A stretch of DNA of 64,000 nt from GCA-2731375 sp964344935. Its GTDB lineage: Bacteria; Pseudomonadota; Alphaproteobacteria; GCA-2731375. Of the stretch, positions 43,569 through 52,297 are shown piece by piece. Position numbers and translations under genes: made by a program. How positions within the stretch are numbered: the stretch's first letter is position 1; every line of letters begins with the position of its first letter. Below the pieces are notes generated by a model. It worked only from the letters and a program-made list of their open reading frames with translations, was not told the DNA's origin and searched no databases. Where the stretch lies: assembly GCA_964344935.1 (NCBI GenBank), contig CAYFPL010000001.1, forward strand, positions 806,001 through 870,000, given 5' to 3'.

Positions 43569-44009
43569 TCATCCCACCAGGGTCGCGTAGGTGCCGCGCC
43601 CCATGGCGACCAGTTGATCCTGTTCGTTCATGACGTCGATGTCCACCACGGTCACGGTACGGCCCGTGCGCCGCACCCGCGCCACGGCCGTAAGCGAATC
43701 CCCCACCGCCGGCTTCAAATAGTCGATGCGGATGTTGATGGTCGGAACGCCGCCGCCCAGCAGCATACCGATGGCATAGTCCCCGACCGTGTCCACGAAC
43801 GAAGCGATGGGCCCGCCGTGAAACTGCTTTGTGCCCTTGACCCGCTCCAGCGACGGATTCATGGGCATCTTCACCCACAGTTCCGCGGCATCATAGTCCA
43901 GTGACAAGGCTTCCAGACCCAGCACAGAAATGGCCGGGGATTTATCGAACATCGCCTGAATATTCTCCAGGCTCAGGCGCTCCGGTTTGTCGTTTGTCTT
44001 ATCGTTCAT
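43569..44009 (-). CDS. PaaI-like hotdog-fold thioesterase
   Basis: A 146-residue hotdog protein. The block LERVKGTKQFHGGPIASFVDT (54-74) is the PaaI-type core containing the HGG loop and a catalytic-site aspartate. It hydrolyses acyl-CoA thioesters in the cytoplasm. It lies between a VOC protein and an MDR dehydrogenase in a run of five same-strand genes. Confidence 0.88.
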   Translation of the reverse strand: MNDKTNDKPERLSLENIQAMFDKSPAISVLGLEALSLDYDAAELWVKMPMNPSLERVKGTKQFHGGPIASFVDTVGDYAIGMLLGGGVPTINIRIDYLKPAVGDSLTAVARVRRTGRTVTVVDIDVMNEQDQLVAMGRGTYATLVG

Positions 44010-44018
44010 CTGAGCACC

Positions 44019-45029
44019 TTAAGGGGTTACGACCACTTTGCCGAAGACCACCCGGTCTTCCAGCAGGCGGAAGGCTTCATTGACCTCTTCCAGGGGCAAA
44101 CGCGTATCAATGATCGGCTTTAGGGAGCCGTCGTTGAGCAGTTCGATCAGCGTTGTCAGATCCTCCCGCATCCAGCCATTGGCGCCCAGCACCTTCAACT
44201 CGTATGACCAGATGAAACGCAGATCCTCCGCAGGGTCATAGCCGGCCGTGGCGCCGCAGGTTAGAACCTTGCCGCCGCGGTGCAGGACCCTCAGCCCCGG
44301 CACCCAGGTATCACCGCCGGTGAAGTTCACCACCACGTCGACGCCGTCTTCCCAGCGCCGGCGGTGAGGCTTGCCGAACTTGGTCCAGATTGCCTTCATG
44401 AAATCTTCTTCGACGTAGTTGATCAAATGATCGGCGCCAATCTCCGCCAGACGGTCTAGTTTCTCCTGGTTCGAGGCGCAGGCGATCACTTCGCAGCCCA
44501 CCCGCTTGGCCAGTTGCACCGCACAGGTGCCCACGCCGCCGGATGCACCCAGGATCAGCACCTTGTCGCCCTTCTGCACTTCGCCGATGGTGTACATCAT
44601 CCTGAGCGCGGTGCCATAGGCCACGGGCAGGCAGGCAGCGGCCTCGTAGGAGACATTATCGGGCAGGTCCACAAGATGATGGCTGGGCACCTTGCAATAT
44701 TCCGCCAGACCGCCATGCCACATCTCGCCGATCAGGCCGCCGGGGCCGACCCGGTCGACGGGGTCGATCATCACCCGCTGACCCACCTTCCAATCCGTGA
44801 TGTCGGATCCCACCTCGACAATCTCGCCCGAAAAATCCAGGCCCATGATGCAGGGCATGGGCACCTTGATGCCCGGCATGCCGCGGCGGGTGAAGATATC
44901 GTGATAGTTCAGGGTGGTGGCGCCCACCTTGACCACCACATCCTCGGGGCCCGGCTGGGGGTCGGGGAAGTCGTTGTCGATACGGATGCTACCCGGACCG
45001 CCGTGTTGATCTATGACTGCCGCTTTCAC
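44019..45029 (-). CDS. MDR-family zinc-type alcohol dehydrogenase-like oxidoreductase
   Basis: A 336-residue protein. The start is a GTG (45029) overlapping the stop of the ligase gene (GTGA). MKAAVIDQHGGPGSIRIDND, TLNYHDIFTRRGMPG, CIMGLDFSGEIVEVGSDI and the Rossmann block VLILGASGGVGTCAVQLAKR (about 151-170) are clear. Zinc-binding residues are not well conserved: the usual C-x-E start reads N-Y-H-D and the structural cysteine cluster is absent, so it may be a zinc-free crotonyl-CoA reductase/quinone reductase type. Confidence 0.88.
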   Translation of the reverse strand: MKAAVIDQHGGPGSIRIDNDFPDPQPGPEDVVVKVGATTLNYHDIFTRRGMPGIKVPMPCIMGLDFSGEIVEVGSDITDWKVGQRVMIDPVDRVGPGGLIGEMWHGGLAEYCKVPSHHLVDLPDNVSYEAAACLPVAYGTALRMMYTIGEVQKGDKVLILGASGGVGTCAVQLAKRVGCEVIACASNQEKLDRLAEIGADHLINYVEEDFMKAIWTKFGKPHRRRWEDGVDVVVNFTGGDTWVPGLRVLHRGGKVLTCGATAGYDPAEDLRFIWSYELKVLGANGWMREDLTTLIELLNDGSLKPIIDTRLPLEEVNEAFRLLEDRVVFGKVVVTP

Positions 45030-46543
45030 GTCTGCTCCTCATTCTGCCAGATGTCCCGGCCTTGTTGCTCCAGCCCCTTGCGGTCGATCTTGCCGGGACC
45101 GGCCAAGGGCAATTCGTCCATGAATATGACCATGCGCGGGTGTTGATATGCAGGCGCGTTGGCCAGGGCGTGCTGCTTTATTTCGTCCTCAGTCACCGTG
45201 GCGCCCGGGCTGCGCACTACAAAGGCGATCGGCTTTTCCCCCTTAATGTCGTCGGGCACGGGAACGACGCAGCTTTGTTCCACGCCCGCATGGCCGACCA
45301 GAACACTTTCCACTTCGCCCGGATAGATATTCTCGCCGCCGCAAACAAACATATCGTCGTCCCGGCCGACGAAGTAATAGGCACCATCGGTATCGCGACG
45401 GAAGACGTCACCTGAGTTATACCAGCCGTCCGGCGTCAGCACCTCCGCCGACTTCTCCGGCAGGTTCAGATAGCCGGGCGTATTGGCCGGTGTCCGTTGC
45501 CACAGCACGCCTTCCTCGGCCTCGTTGCCATTCTGATCGATCAGTTTCAGATCAACTCCGTCCACCGGAAAACCTGCAGACATGGGCGGCACAGCCTTGC
45601 CCGGGATCGGACCCAATACCATGGGCCCCGCCTCGGTGGTGCCATAGCCGTTCATGATATCGGCACCTGGGAAAACCTCTTCCACTCTTTGCCAAAGTTT
45701 TGGCGACACCGGGGCCGAGCCCATGCGCACGATGGAGACGGAGGAAAAATCCAGGCTTGCAATCAGATCATCCTCCATGAAGCACATGGCCAGCATGGTC
45801 GGTACCGAGGTGATCCATGTGCACTTAAAACGTTCGATGGCCTGGAGGTATTTGCGCGCATCGAACTCCGGCAGCAGCACCGTGGACGTGGACGCTGCAT
45901 GGCCGAACAACAGCGTCAAAAGCGCATTCATATGATAGAGGGGGGCTGCGACCAGAAGGCGATGATGGTCGTAGGGCCATTTCCCCATGCGGCCCCGCAT
46001 GGCCCACAAATGTCCATTTTGGGTCAGAGGCACGCCCTTGGGCCGGCCCGTGGAGCCGGAGGTATAGAGCACCATGGCGATATCATCATCGCCCGGGCGC
46101 ACTGCCTCGAACGGACCGGGATCGAGCAGCGCCTCGAAACTCTCCTGCCCGGCACCGTCGAAGTCGGTCACCGGCAGGTCCGCGCTGAAATGACCGCGGC
46201 GTGCGCCATCGCAAATCACGTACTTCGCCGCACTGTCTGTCAGGACATAGTCGATCAGGTCATCGGGAAATTTGTAACTGACCAGCACCGCCGCCATACC
46301 GGCACGCAGGATAGCAAGGTAGCTGATCAGGAATTCAGCCCGATTGGCGGAAATGATCGCCACGGAATCCCCCGCCACGAGGCCGCGCGCCAACAGACCC
46401 CGGGCGCAGGCGCCAGCGGCCTCGTCAATCTGCCGATGGCTGTATTGGCGCGGGTTGTCCCAATCCAGGCAGTCGATCAATGCCAGATTATCGCCGCCCC
46501 GTTCAGGATCAAAAAGGGCGCCAAGATTGTACGCGGTAATCAT
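45026..46543 (-). CDS. AMP-dependent acyl-CoA synthetase/ligase
   Basis: A 505-residue ANL-family enzyme that activates a carboxylic acid as the acyl-AMP and forms its CoA thioester. The ATG at 46543 is chosen; the longer frame to 46603 lacks a ribosome site. A3 motif VLYTSGSTGRPKGVPL, A5 NGYGTTEAG, A7 DGWYNSGDVF and A10 LAGPGKIDRKGL with the catalytic lysine are all present. It heads the minus-strand operon that runs through the MDR, thioesterase, VOC and HpcH genes. Substrate chain unknown. Confidence 0.93.
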   Translation of the reverse strand: MITAYNLGALFDPERGGDNLALIDCLDWDNPRQYSHRQIDEAAGACARGLLARGLVAGDSVAIISANRAEFLISYLAILRAGMAAVLVSYKFPDDLIDYVLTDSAAKYVICDGARRGHFSADLPVTDFDGAGQESFEALLDPGPFEAVRPGDDDIAMVLYTSGSTGRPKGVPLTQNGHLWAMRGRMGKWPYDHHRLLVAAPLYHMNALLTLLFGHAASTSTVLLPEFDARKYLQAIERFKCTWITSVPTMLAMCFMEDDLIASLDFSSVSIVRMGSAPVSPKLWQRVEEVFPGADIMNGYGTTEAGPMVLGPIPGKAVPPMSAGFPVDGVDLKLIDQNGNEAEEGVLWQRTPANTPGYLNLPEKSAEVLTPDGWYNSGDVFRRDTDGAYYFVGRDDDMFVCGGENIYPGEVESVLVGHAGVEQSCVVPVPDDIKGEKPIAFVVRSPGATVTEDEIKQHALANAPAYQHPRMVIFMDELPLAGPGKIDRKGLEQQGRDIWQNEEQT

Positions 46544-46623
46544 ATTTGTTCGTTGAAATGGCTGCCTGCGGGGCGGAAACTGTAGGTGGCCGCACCCGTC
46601 CAAGTCAAGGCGGGGCCAGCCCC

Positions 46624-47538
46624 CTACGCCGCCAGGTTGGAAAGAATGAAGCCCCGCAGAGCAGCGTGTTCAGGGTCCTTGTCGCGGGTTGCAAGCCAGT
46701 GCAAGCCGATGGAGAAGCCCTCGGCGGCAAACGGCAGTTCAAACAGACGCAGCGGGAAATGCCTGGCCGCCCGGTCGGCCAATTGCCTGGGTAGCGTGAC
46801 AATGTGATCGGTGCCGGAAACCAGCAGACAGGCGGACAGGAAATGGGGCACCGAACAGACCACGGCGCGCTGACGACCCATGGCGCGCAGGTGATTGTCG
46901 ATGACGCCGCGGCGGCCGCCGCGATCCGGTGCCACAAGTACATGGCCGCCCTCAAGATAAGCCTCCAGCGGCATCACCCCGCCTTTTGCCTTGGCGGCCG
47001 GGTGCCCCTTGCGGGTGACGCAGACGAAATCCAAGGTCGCCAGGGGCCTTGAGACCAAGTTCTTGATATTCCTCACGCCCCCTTCCAGATGGGCGATGAC
47101 GAAATCAGCCCGCTCCAATTCCAGGGCATCCTGCAAGATATCGCTCCTGAAGGGGCGCACTTCCACCGAGACACCGGGTGCATCCTTGGCCAGCCCGCCG
47201 ATCAGGTCAGTGATGAACAGGGCCTCTTCCAAATCCGACATGACGAAAGTGAAATTGCGCCGCAAATCGGCCAGTTCGATGCCGGCGCCCGCGCCCTCCC
47301 GCGTCACGTCCCGCAGGTCCGCCAGGGCCCGTTCGATGACGGGCGCCATCTGTTGCGCGAATTTGGTAGGCAGCATGCCGTGCTTGGAACGGACGAAAAG
47401 CTGGTCGCCCATTTGCGCCCGCAGACGGGTTAGGGCGTTTGACGTGGCGGGCTGTGTCAGCCCAAGACTTTGCGCTGCTTGGGAGACGGAGCCGTGACGC
47501 ATGATGGCGGCGAACACGGCGAACAGGTTGAGGTCCAT
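46624..47538 (-). CDS. LysR-type transcriptional regulator
   Basis: A 304-residue LTTR. The N-terminal winged helix MDLNLFAVFAAIMRHGSVSQ, AAQSLGLTQPATSNALTRLR, AQMGDQLFVRSKHGMLPT is canonical; the rest is the effector-binding domain. It is the first gene of its strand and is read away from the 47651 gene across a 112-nt AT-rich region containing a 14-bp palindrome, a likely LysR box. It probably regulates itself and the divergent two-gene unit, or the ligase operon downstream. Confidence 0.93.
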   Translation of the reverse strand: MDLNLFAVFAAIMRHGSVSQAAQSLGLTQPATSNALTRLRAQMGDQLFVRSKHGMLPTKFAQQMAPVIERALADLRDVTREGAGAGIELADLRRNFTFVMSDLEEALFITDLIGGLAKDAPGVSVEVRPFRSDILQDALELERADFVIAHLEGGVRNIKNLVSRPLATLDFVCVTRKGHPAAKAKGGVMPLEAYLEGGHVLVAPDRGGRRGVIDNHLRAMGRQRAVVCSVPHFLSACLLVSGTDHIVTLPRQLADRAARHFPLRLFELPFAAEGFSIGLHWLATRDKDPEHAALRGFILSNLAA

Positions 47539-47550
47539 GCAAAATTCATA

Positions 47551-47574
47551 TGATCAATAAATTGATATATCAAT
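47551..47574. promoter_or_regulatory. AT-rich palindromic operator of the LysR gene
   Basis: ATTGATATATCAAT (47561-47574) is a perfect 14-bp palindrome starting 22 nt from the LysR start codon. A second inverted repeat, ATCAATAAATTGAT (47553-47566), overlaps it. The region is AT-rich in a GC-rich genome, fits a LysR T-N11-A type site, and overlaps the promoter of at least one of the two divergent genes. Confidence 0.55.
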
Positions 47575-47650
47575 AATAAATTTCATCAATGTTCTTCCCC
47601 TGCCTATCCTGAAACCATTCGAAACAACCAATGACGAGAGGATGGACGGC

Positions 47651-47953
47651 ATGGACGGCATCTTGATTCAATACAACTATGACGGCGAAGAAGCCCCTTG
47701 GCTGGCCGCGGTGGAGGCATTCATCGCCGCTGTCGACGGTGATCCTGCATTGGCCGGCAAGTTCAGTTACCGGGTCAACGTAGCGTCCGACGGCGTGGGC
47801 AGGGTGCATGTGGGACAATGGGACAGCGAAGAGACCTTGGCCCATCTGCAATCCCAGGAATTCTTCAAGACCTTTGCTGGCAAAATCGGTGAATTCTCCG
47901 GCGGCGGGCCGAACGCATCCCGTATGCGCCTGGCAGCCGAGACGGCAGCGTGA
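47651..47953 (+). CDS. Small ABM/stress-responsive-barrel-like protein
   Basis: A 100-residue protein. The second of two in-frame ATGs (47651) is placed 9 nt after GAGAGG, so I prefer it. GILIQYNYDGEEAPWLAAVE, FSYRVNVASDGVGRVHVGQW and EETLAHLQSQEFFKTFAGKI suggest the alpha+beta ferredoxin-like fold of dimeric antibiotic-monooxygenase-type proteins; W and F are spaced as in that group. No catalytic set is obvious. It forms a unit with the following membrane protein and is divergent from the LysR gene. Confidence 0.6.
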   Translation: MDGILIQYNYDGEEAPWLAAVEAFIAAVDGDPALAGKFSYRVNVASDGVGRVHVGQWDSEETLAHLQSQEFFKTFAGKIGEFSGGGPNASRMRLAAETAA

Positions 47954-47960
47954 GGCGGCC

Positions 47961-48347
47961 ATGAACATCCTTCTGCTGGTCTCGGGCGGCCTTGCCGCCT
48001 TTATGGTAGCAGGGCATAGCACAATCGGGCGCAAACAGTTCTTCCTGCCCATGTTGGCGGCAGACTTCGACCCGACATCGAAACGGATCATGAGCTTTGT
48101 CTGGCATATGTCCACGTTAACCCTGGTGGCGGCGGCAGTTGGCCTGCTCTACGCAGGCGCTGGCCGGTTGACGCCGGAGGCGGCGGGCCCGCTGGTGCTT
48201 TACGCCGGTTTACAGTTCCTTGCCTATGGCGCGGTGCACCTGTTTCTGGTGTCCACTTCAAGATTGCCTGGCGCCGTCTACAAGCAGTTCCAATGGTCCC
48301 TGTTCCTGGCCGTCGGCATAACGGCGGTGGCGGGCACGGCTACTTGA
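47961..48347 (+). CDS. Four-helix integral membrane protein of unknown function
   Basis: A 128-residue protein starting 8 nt after the preceding stop. Hydrophobic stretches at about 2-19, 46-65, 75-94 and 108-124 predict four transmembrane helices; GHSTIGRKQFFLPML lies between the first two, and a conserved-looking H50 and H93 face the membrane. I do not recognise the family. Its end overlaps the convergent NHL-repeat gene by 8 nt. Co-regulation with the upstream small gene is likely. Confidence 0.7.
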   Translation: MNILLLVSGGLAAFMVAGHSTIGRKQFFLPMLAADFDPTSKRIMSFVWHMSTLTLVAAAVGLLYAGAGRLTPEAAGPLVLYAGLQFLAYGAVHLFLVSTSRLPGAVYKQFQWSLFLAVGITAVAGTAT

Positions 48348-49200
48348 GGCGAAGGCGGTATTTCACCACCCGGTCGTTGCCGGAATCCGAAAGCCATACG
48401 ATATCGCCACGGGTTTCCACCCCTTCCGGTGTGGTGAATTTACCAGGCCCCTTCTCCGGCTTACCGGAACCGAGGACTAGGAGAACCTTGCCATCTGGCG
48501 AGATAACCTTGACTTGGTGGTTGTTCTTGTCCGCCGCGATGACGGTGCCGTCGGGCAGGACATCCTGATAGCGGACGCCGTTGAAATTGAACGGCGCCCC
48601 GCTCCACTGCCCCTTGATTTCAAGCTCCGGGGTCAGCAGCAGCATGCGATCGTTACCGGCATCGGCCAGCCAGATATCGCCACGTGGATCCAGTTCCAGA
48701 TCGTGGGGCGACGATAGGTCCTCCAGGATGCCGACAACTTTTCCGTCCTTATAGGCAACCACATTTCCAGACCAGGCGCCGGCCACATAGATGCGACCGT
48801 TGGGATGCACCAAAACCCCTTCCGGGCCGCGGATGCGGGCTGACAGTTCGCCCACCAGCCGCGCCTTCAAGCCGTCCATTTCGTAAATCGTCACCCGGTT
48901 ATTGTGGGTATCCGCCACGTAGGCCCGACCCGCCGAATCGAAATCCACATCGTGGGTGCCGCCTTGGTGATCGGCGCCGAAGGCAGCGACAAATTCAAGG
49001 GTCTCCGCATCCAGTATCGCAACACGATTGTTGCCCACGTCCGAAACGAACAGGTGCCGGCCGTCAGGCGAGAGTTTGACGTCGTGGGGATTCTCCATAT
49101 CCACTGTGCTGGCGGTGATAAATTCGGCACTGACCTGCGCCGTCGCCGGCGTCGCCAGCGCCAAGATAAACACCAAGCCTAGGAAAATTTTCCCGATCAT
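48340..49200 (-). CDS. Secreted NHL-repeat six-bladed beta-propeller protein
   Basis: A 286-residue protein with a signal peptide (MIGKIFLGLVFILALATPAT, then AQ). Repeats VKLSPDGRHLFVSDVGNNRV, VDFDSAGRAYVADTHNNRVT, EGVLVHPNGRIYVAGAWSGN, LELDPRGDIWLADAGNDRML and EGVETRGDIVWLSDSGNDRV form the blades. It would be a periplasmic or extracellular binding or scaffolding protein; no enzyme motif is evident. Good ribosome site GGTGGAGATGAG. It lies 73 nt from the divergent AA_synth gene. Confidence 0.85.
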   Translation of the reverse strand: MIGKIFLGLVFILALATPATAQVSAEFITASTVDMENPHDVKLSPDGRHLFVSDVGNNRVAILDAETLEFVAAFGADHQGGTHDVDFDSAGRAYVADTHNNRVTIYEMDGLKARLVGELSARIRGPEGVLVHPNGRIYVAGAWSGNVVAYKDGKVVGILEDLSSPHDLELDPRGDIWLADAGNDRMLLLTPELEIKGQWSGAPFNFNGVRYQDVLPDGTVIAADKNNHQVKVISPDGKVLLVLGSGKPEKGPGKFTTPEGVETRGDIVWLSDSGNDRVVKYRLRLK

Positions 49201-49273
49201 CTCACATCTCCACCTTCGAGCTGTGGCAAGATAGACTCAGATCATATCCGAAATCCGGGGAAAGGCTGAAATC

Positions 49274-49819
49274 ATGGATATTCGCAAAACCGTGACCATC
49301 CGCGAAGTCATCGAGACCGACGGCTTGGGACAAACCTGCGACCCCATTGTCCGGGTGGTCGCCATGGCCGTCGTCCGCAATCCCTTCGCCGGCAAACACG
49401 TCGAGGATCTCTCGGCCCTGTTCGATATGGGCGGGCAACTGGGCGAACGTCTCATGTCCGGCGCCGTCGCGCAACTGGGCGGCGCCCCGGTCAGCTACGG
49501 CAAGGCGGCGATCGTCGGCGTCAATGGAGATCTGGAACATGGCGGCGCCATGATCCATCCCAAACTGGGCAAGCCCATGCGCGCAGCGGTGGGCGGCGGT
49601 GAGTCCCTGATCGCTTCCAATGCCAAGGTGGCCGCCGCCGGTACGGCGATCGACCTGCCCCTGGGCCACAAGGATAACGCCTGGTCGTTCGATCATTTTG
49701 ACACCATCACGGTAATGATCGGCGATGCGCCCCGGCCCGACGAGATTGTCATGTGCATGGCCGTGGCCGACGGCGGCCGGCCCTATCCCAGGGTTGGCAG
49801 CAAACCGATCACGGATTGA
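49274..49819 (+). CDS. Amino-acid synthesis family protein (AA_synth, DUF1185)
   Basis: A 181-residue protein with MDIRKTVTIREVIETDGLGQ, VAMAVVRNPFAGKHVEDLS, SYGKAAIVGVNGDLEHGGAM, MRAAVGGGESLIASNAKVA and the acidic C-terminus EIVMCMAVADGGRPYPRVG. This is the AA_synth family, whose members are often beside amino-acid or amine utilisation genes; the biochemical role is not established. It is 5 nt upstream of the creatinase gene in the same direction, an informative link. Confidence 0.85.
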   Translation: MDIRKTVTIREVIETDGLGQTCDPIVRVVAMAVVRNPFAGKHVEDLSALFDMGGQLGERLMSGAVAQLGGAPVSYGKAAIVGVNGDLEHGGAMIHPKLGKPMRAAVGGGESLIASNAKVAAAGTAIDLPLGHKDNAWSFDHFDTITVMIGDAPRPDEIVMCMAVADGGRPYPRVGSKPITD

Positions 49820-49824
49820 CGCTG

Positions 49825-51039
49825 ATGGCGGATGAACTCCTAAATGTCGTGGAATGGCGTAACGGCGAGAAAAGCTGGTCGCCCTTTTCTGATGAGGAGA
49901 TAGCGGGCCGCCAGGCCCGGGTCCGCGGCCATATGGCGGACGAGGACATCGATGCCTGCATCTTCACCTCCTATCACAACATCTGTTACCTCTCCGGCTT
50001 CCTCTATTGCTATTTCGGGCGCAAGTATGCCCTGGTGATGGATGGCGATGTGGCGACAACGGTGACCGCCGCCATCGACGGCGGCCAGCCATGGCGGCGC
50101 ACGTTCGGCGAAAACATCACCTATACGGATTGGCGCAGAGACAACTACTTCCGCGCTCTGCAACAGCTTTTGCCCCAGGTACGGCGCATCGGCATCGAAT
50201 TCGACCATGTCAGCCTGGAATTTCACCGATTGTTGGCAGAGGCCTTCCCCGAGGCCGAATTTGTCGATATCGGGCAGCCGGTTATGTGGCAGCGCACTAT
50301 CAAATCCTCGGAAGAACATGAGGTCATCGAAACCGGCGCCCGCATTTGCGAGATCGGCGGGCAGGCCTGTGTCGATGCCACCGCCGCCGGCGTGCCGGAG
50401 CACGAAATCGCTCTGGCCTCCACCAACGCCATGGTCCGCGCCATTGCGGACAGTTACCCCTTCGTTGAACTAATGGATAGTTGGACCTGGTTTCAATCTG
50501 GCATCAATACGGATGGTGCCCATAACCCGGTCACGAACCGAGTCCTGCAACCCGGCGACATCCTGAGCCTGAACTGTTTCCCTATGATCTTTGGCTATTA
50601 CACCGCCCTGGAACGTACTTTGTTTTGCGAGCACGCCAGCGGGGAACATCTGCGGCTATGGGAGATCAATTGCGACGTGCATCGACGGGGCCTGGAATTG
50701 ATCCAGCCAGGCGCGCGCTGTTGCGACATCGCAGCTGAATTGAACGAGATCTACAGGAACCACGATTTGCTGCGCTTCCGCTCTTTTGGCTATGGCCATT
50801 CCTTCGGCGTGCTGAGCCATTATTACGGCCGGGAAGCAGGCGTAGAACTGCGCGAGGATGTAGAGACCGAACTGCGCCCCGGCATGGTGGTCTCCATGGA
50901 ACCTATGATCATGATCCCGGAAGGCCAGCCGGGCGCGGGGGGATACCGGGAGCACGACATCCTGATCATCCAAGAGGACGGCGCCCGGAACATCACGACG
51001 TTTCCCTTCGGTCCGGAACACAACATCATTGCCTCTTAG
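49825..51039 (+). CDS. Creatinase (creatine amidinohydrolase), metal-free M24-fold enzyme
   Basis: A 404-residue pita-bread-fold protein. Instead of the M24 metal-ligand pattern (DxG...YxSDxTRT) it has LSLNCFPMIFGYYTALERTL, in which both aspartates are replaced, as in creatinase, which is metal-independent. The catalytic histidine is H233 in NTDGAHNPVTNR, equivalent to H232 of the Pseudomonas enzyme. FGYGHSFGVLSHYYGREAGV, MVVSMEPMIMIPEGQPGAGG and YREHDILI match creatinase strongly, and the length (about 403) agrees. It hydrolyses creatine to sarcosine and urea. No sarcosine oxidase is adjacent. A related guanidino compound is possible as substrate. Confidence 0.9.
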   Translation: MADELLNVVEWRNGEKSWSPFSDEEIAGRQARVRGHMADEDIDACIFTSYHNICYLSGFLYCYFGRKYALVMDGDVATTVTAAIDGGQPWRRTFGENITYTDWRRDNYFRALQQLLPQVRRIGIEFDHVSLEFHRLLAEAFPEAEFVDIGQPVMWQRTIKSSEEHEVIETGARICEIGGQACVDATAAGVPEHEIALASTNAMVRAIADSYPFVELMDSWTWFQSGINTDGAHNPVTNRVLQPGDILSLNCFPMIFGYYTALERTLFCEHASGEHLRLWEINCDVHRRGLELIQPGARCCDIAAELNEIYRNHDLLRFRSFGYGHSFGVLSHYYGREAGVELREDVETELRPGMVVSMEPMIMIPEGQPGAGGYREHDILIIQEDGARNITTFPFGPEHNIIAS

Positions 51040-51114
51040 TCCTGACGACTTGGCAGATTCTGCGCCATCCACTAACGTCGCCAGACATCGATTGCGCGTA
51101 ATTCGGAGATTTCC

Positions 51115-52182
51115 ATGCAGTTCGGCTGGCTGACACTGTCTCTTTCCCCTTCCGGCGATGAAGATGCCGCCCGCATCGAACAGCAGATCGAGCAGGTTTG
51201 CCATGCGGAAGAACTAGGTTTTTCCGATGTCTGGCTGACGGAGCATTATTTCACGGGCGAGAGTGTCTACAACGACGCCGTTGTCTTCGCCGCGGCCCTG
51301 GCCATGCGGACGAGCCGCATCCGCATCGGCTTTGCCGTGGTGCAGATGCCATTCCACCATCCCATCCGCCTGGCCACGCAGCTGGCTCTGTTGGATAACC
51401 TGTCCAAGGGGCGGATCGATGTCGGCGTCGGCAAGGGCACGGTCTATAATGAGTATGAATTCGTCGGCCACGGCCTGCGCAGCGACGACAGCCGGGAGCG
51501 CATGGACGAGGCCGTTGAGATCCTGCAGCGGGCCTGGACGGAAGCGCCATTGAAATTCGATGGCAAGTACCATCAGGTAGAAATCCCCGAACTTCGCCCC
51601 CGGCCTGTACAACAACCCGGCCCGCCGCTGTGGCGCAGCGTCATTTCACCCGGCTCGTTCGAGGAATGCGGCCGACTGGGCATCCCCATTCTGACTGCGC
51701 GCCTAGGCGTGGAGAAGATCAAGGAGCGCTGGGCCACATATGAAACGGGCCTGCGTTCCGCCGATCATGACCCGGCCACCCATGAGCGGCTGATGTCGCA
51801 GATCGCCCTATGGCGAAATGTGTATGTAGCGGACAGCGATGCCCAGGCCGAGGATGAGTTGAGCCAGCTTCTTCTCGATACCCGGGCCCACATGATGCAT
51901 GTGCGCGAAGCCTATAATCCAGGCGACTTCGTGATCGACCCCAACATGCTCAACCCCTGGACCGACCCCGCCGTCAGCGATGCCGAGGCACTGCCCTACA
52001 CCTTGGAAACGGGCTGTCTGTACGGCTCGCCCGAACGGGTGCGCGAACAGGTCGCGGAACTGCGGGATGTTGGCGTAAAGCACCTACTCTGCCAGACCGG
52101 TTTCGGCGATATGAGTCACGAGAGGAACCTGGTCTCCATGCGCCGCTTCGGCGAAGAGGTGATGCCGGCATTCGCGGCCTAA
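51115..52182 (+). CDS. LLM-class flavin-dependent oxidoreductase
   Basis: A 355-residue luciferase-like enzyme. QFGWLTLSLSPSGDEDAARI, DVWLTEHYFTGESVYNDA, FAVVQMPFHHPIRLATQLA, DNLSKGRIDVGVGKGTVYNE and GCLYGSPERVREQVAELRD are characteristic. The FHHPxRLA loop and GRxDxGxG motif support FMN-dependent monooxygenation. It follows creatinase by 75 nt on the same strand and may be in the same unit. Substrate unknown. The palindromic repeat at 52193 follows. Confidence 0.88.
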   Translation: MQFGWLTLSLSPSGDEDAARIEQQIEQVCHAEELGFSDVWLTEHYFTGESVYNDAVVFAAALAMRTSRIRIGFAVVQMPFHHPIRLATQLALLDNLSKGRIDVGVGKGTVYNEYEFVGHGLRSDDSRERMDEAVEILQRAWTEAPLKFDGKYHQVEIPELRPRPVQQPGPPLWRSVISPGSFEECGRLGIPILTARLGVEKIKERWATYETGLRSADHDPATHERLMSQIALWRNVYVADSDAQAEDELSQLLLDTRAHMMHVREAYNPGDFVIDPNMLNPWTDPAVSDAEALPYTLETGCLYGSPERVREQVAELRDVGVKHLLCQTGFGDMSHERNLVSMRRFGEEVMPAFAA

Positions 52183-52192
52183 CTAGACCATC

Positions 52193-52276
52193 GTCACTCC
52201 CGCGAAAGCGGGAGTCCAGGGCCCCAAGCGACATCGCCGGGTAAATCATCTGGATGCCCGCCTACGCGGGCATGAC
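52193..52276. repeat. REP-like palindromic element, copy 2
   Basis: An 84-bp element homologous to the copy at 19362. The left arm GTCACTCCCGCGAAAGCGGG (then AGTCCAG) and the right arm CTGGATGCCCGCCTACGCGG (then GCATGAC) are inverted; the right arm has diverged (CCTACG instead of CTTTCG). Each arm keeps the hairpin. It also lies between convergent genes, the LLM enzyme and the SDR. Confidence 0.85.
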
Positions 52277-52297
52277 GACTTTGCCCGTTGTGGTTCT

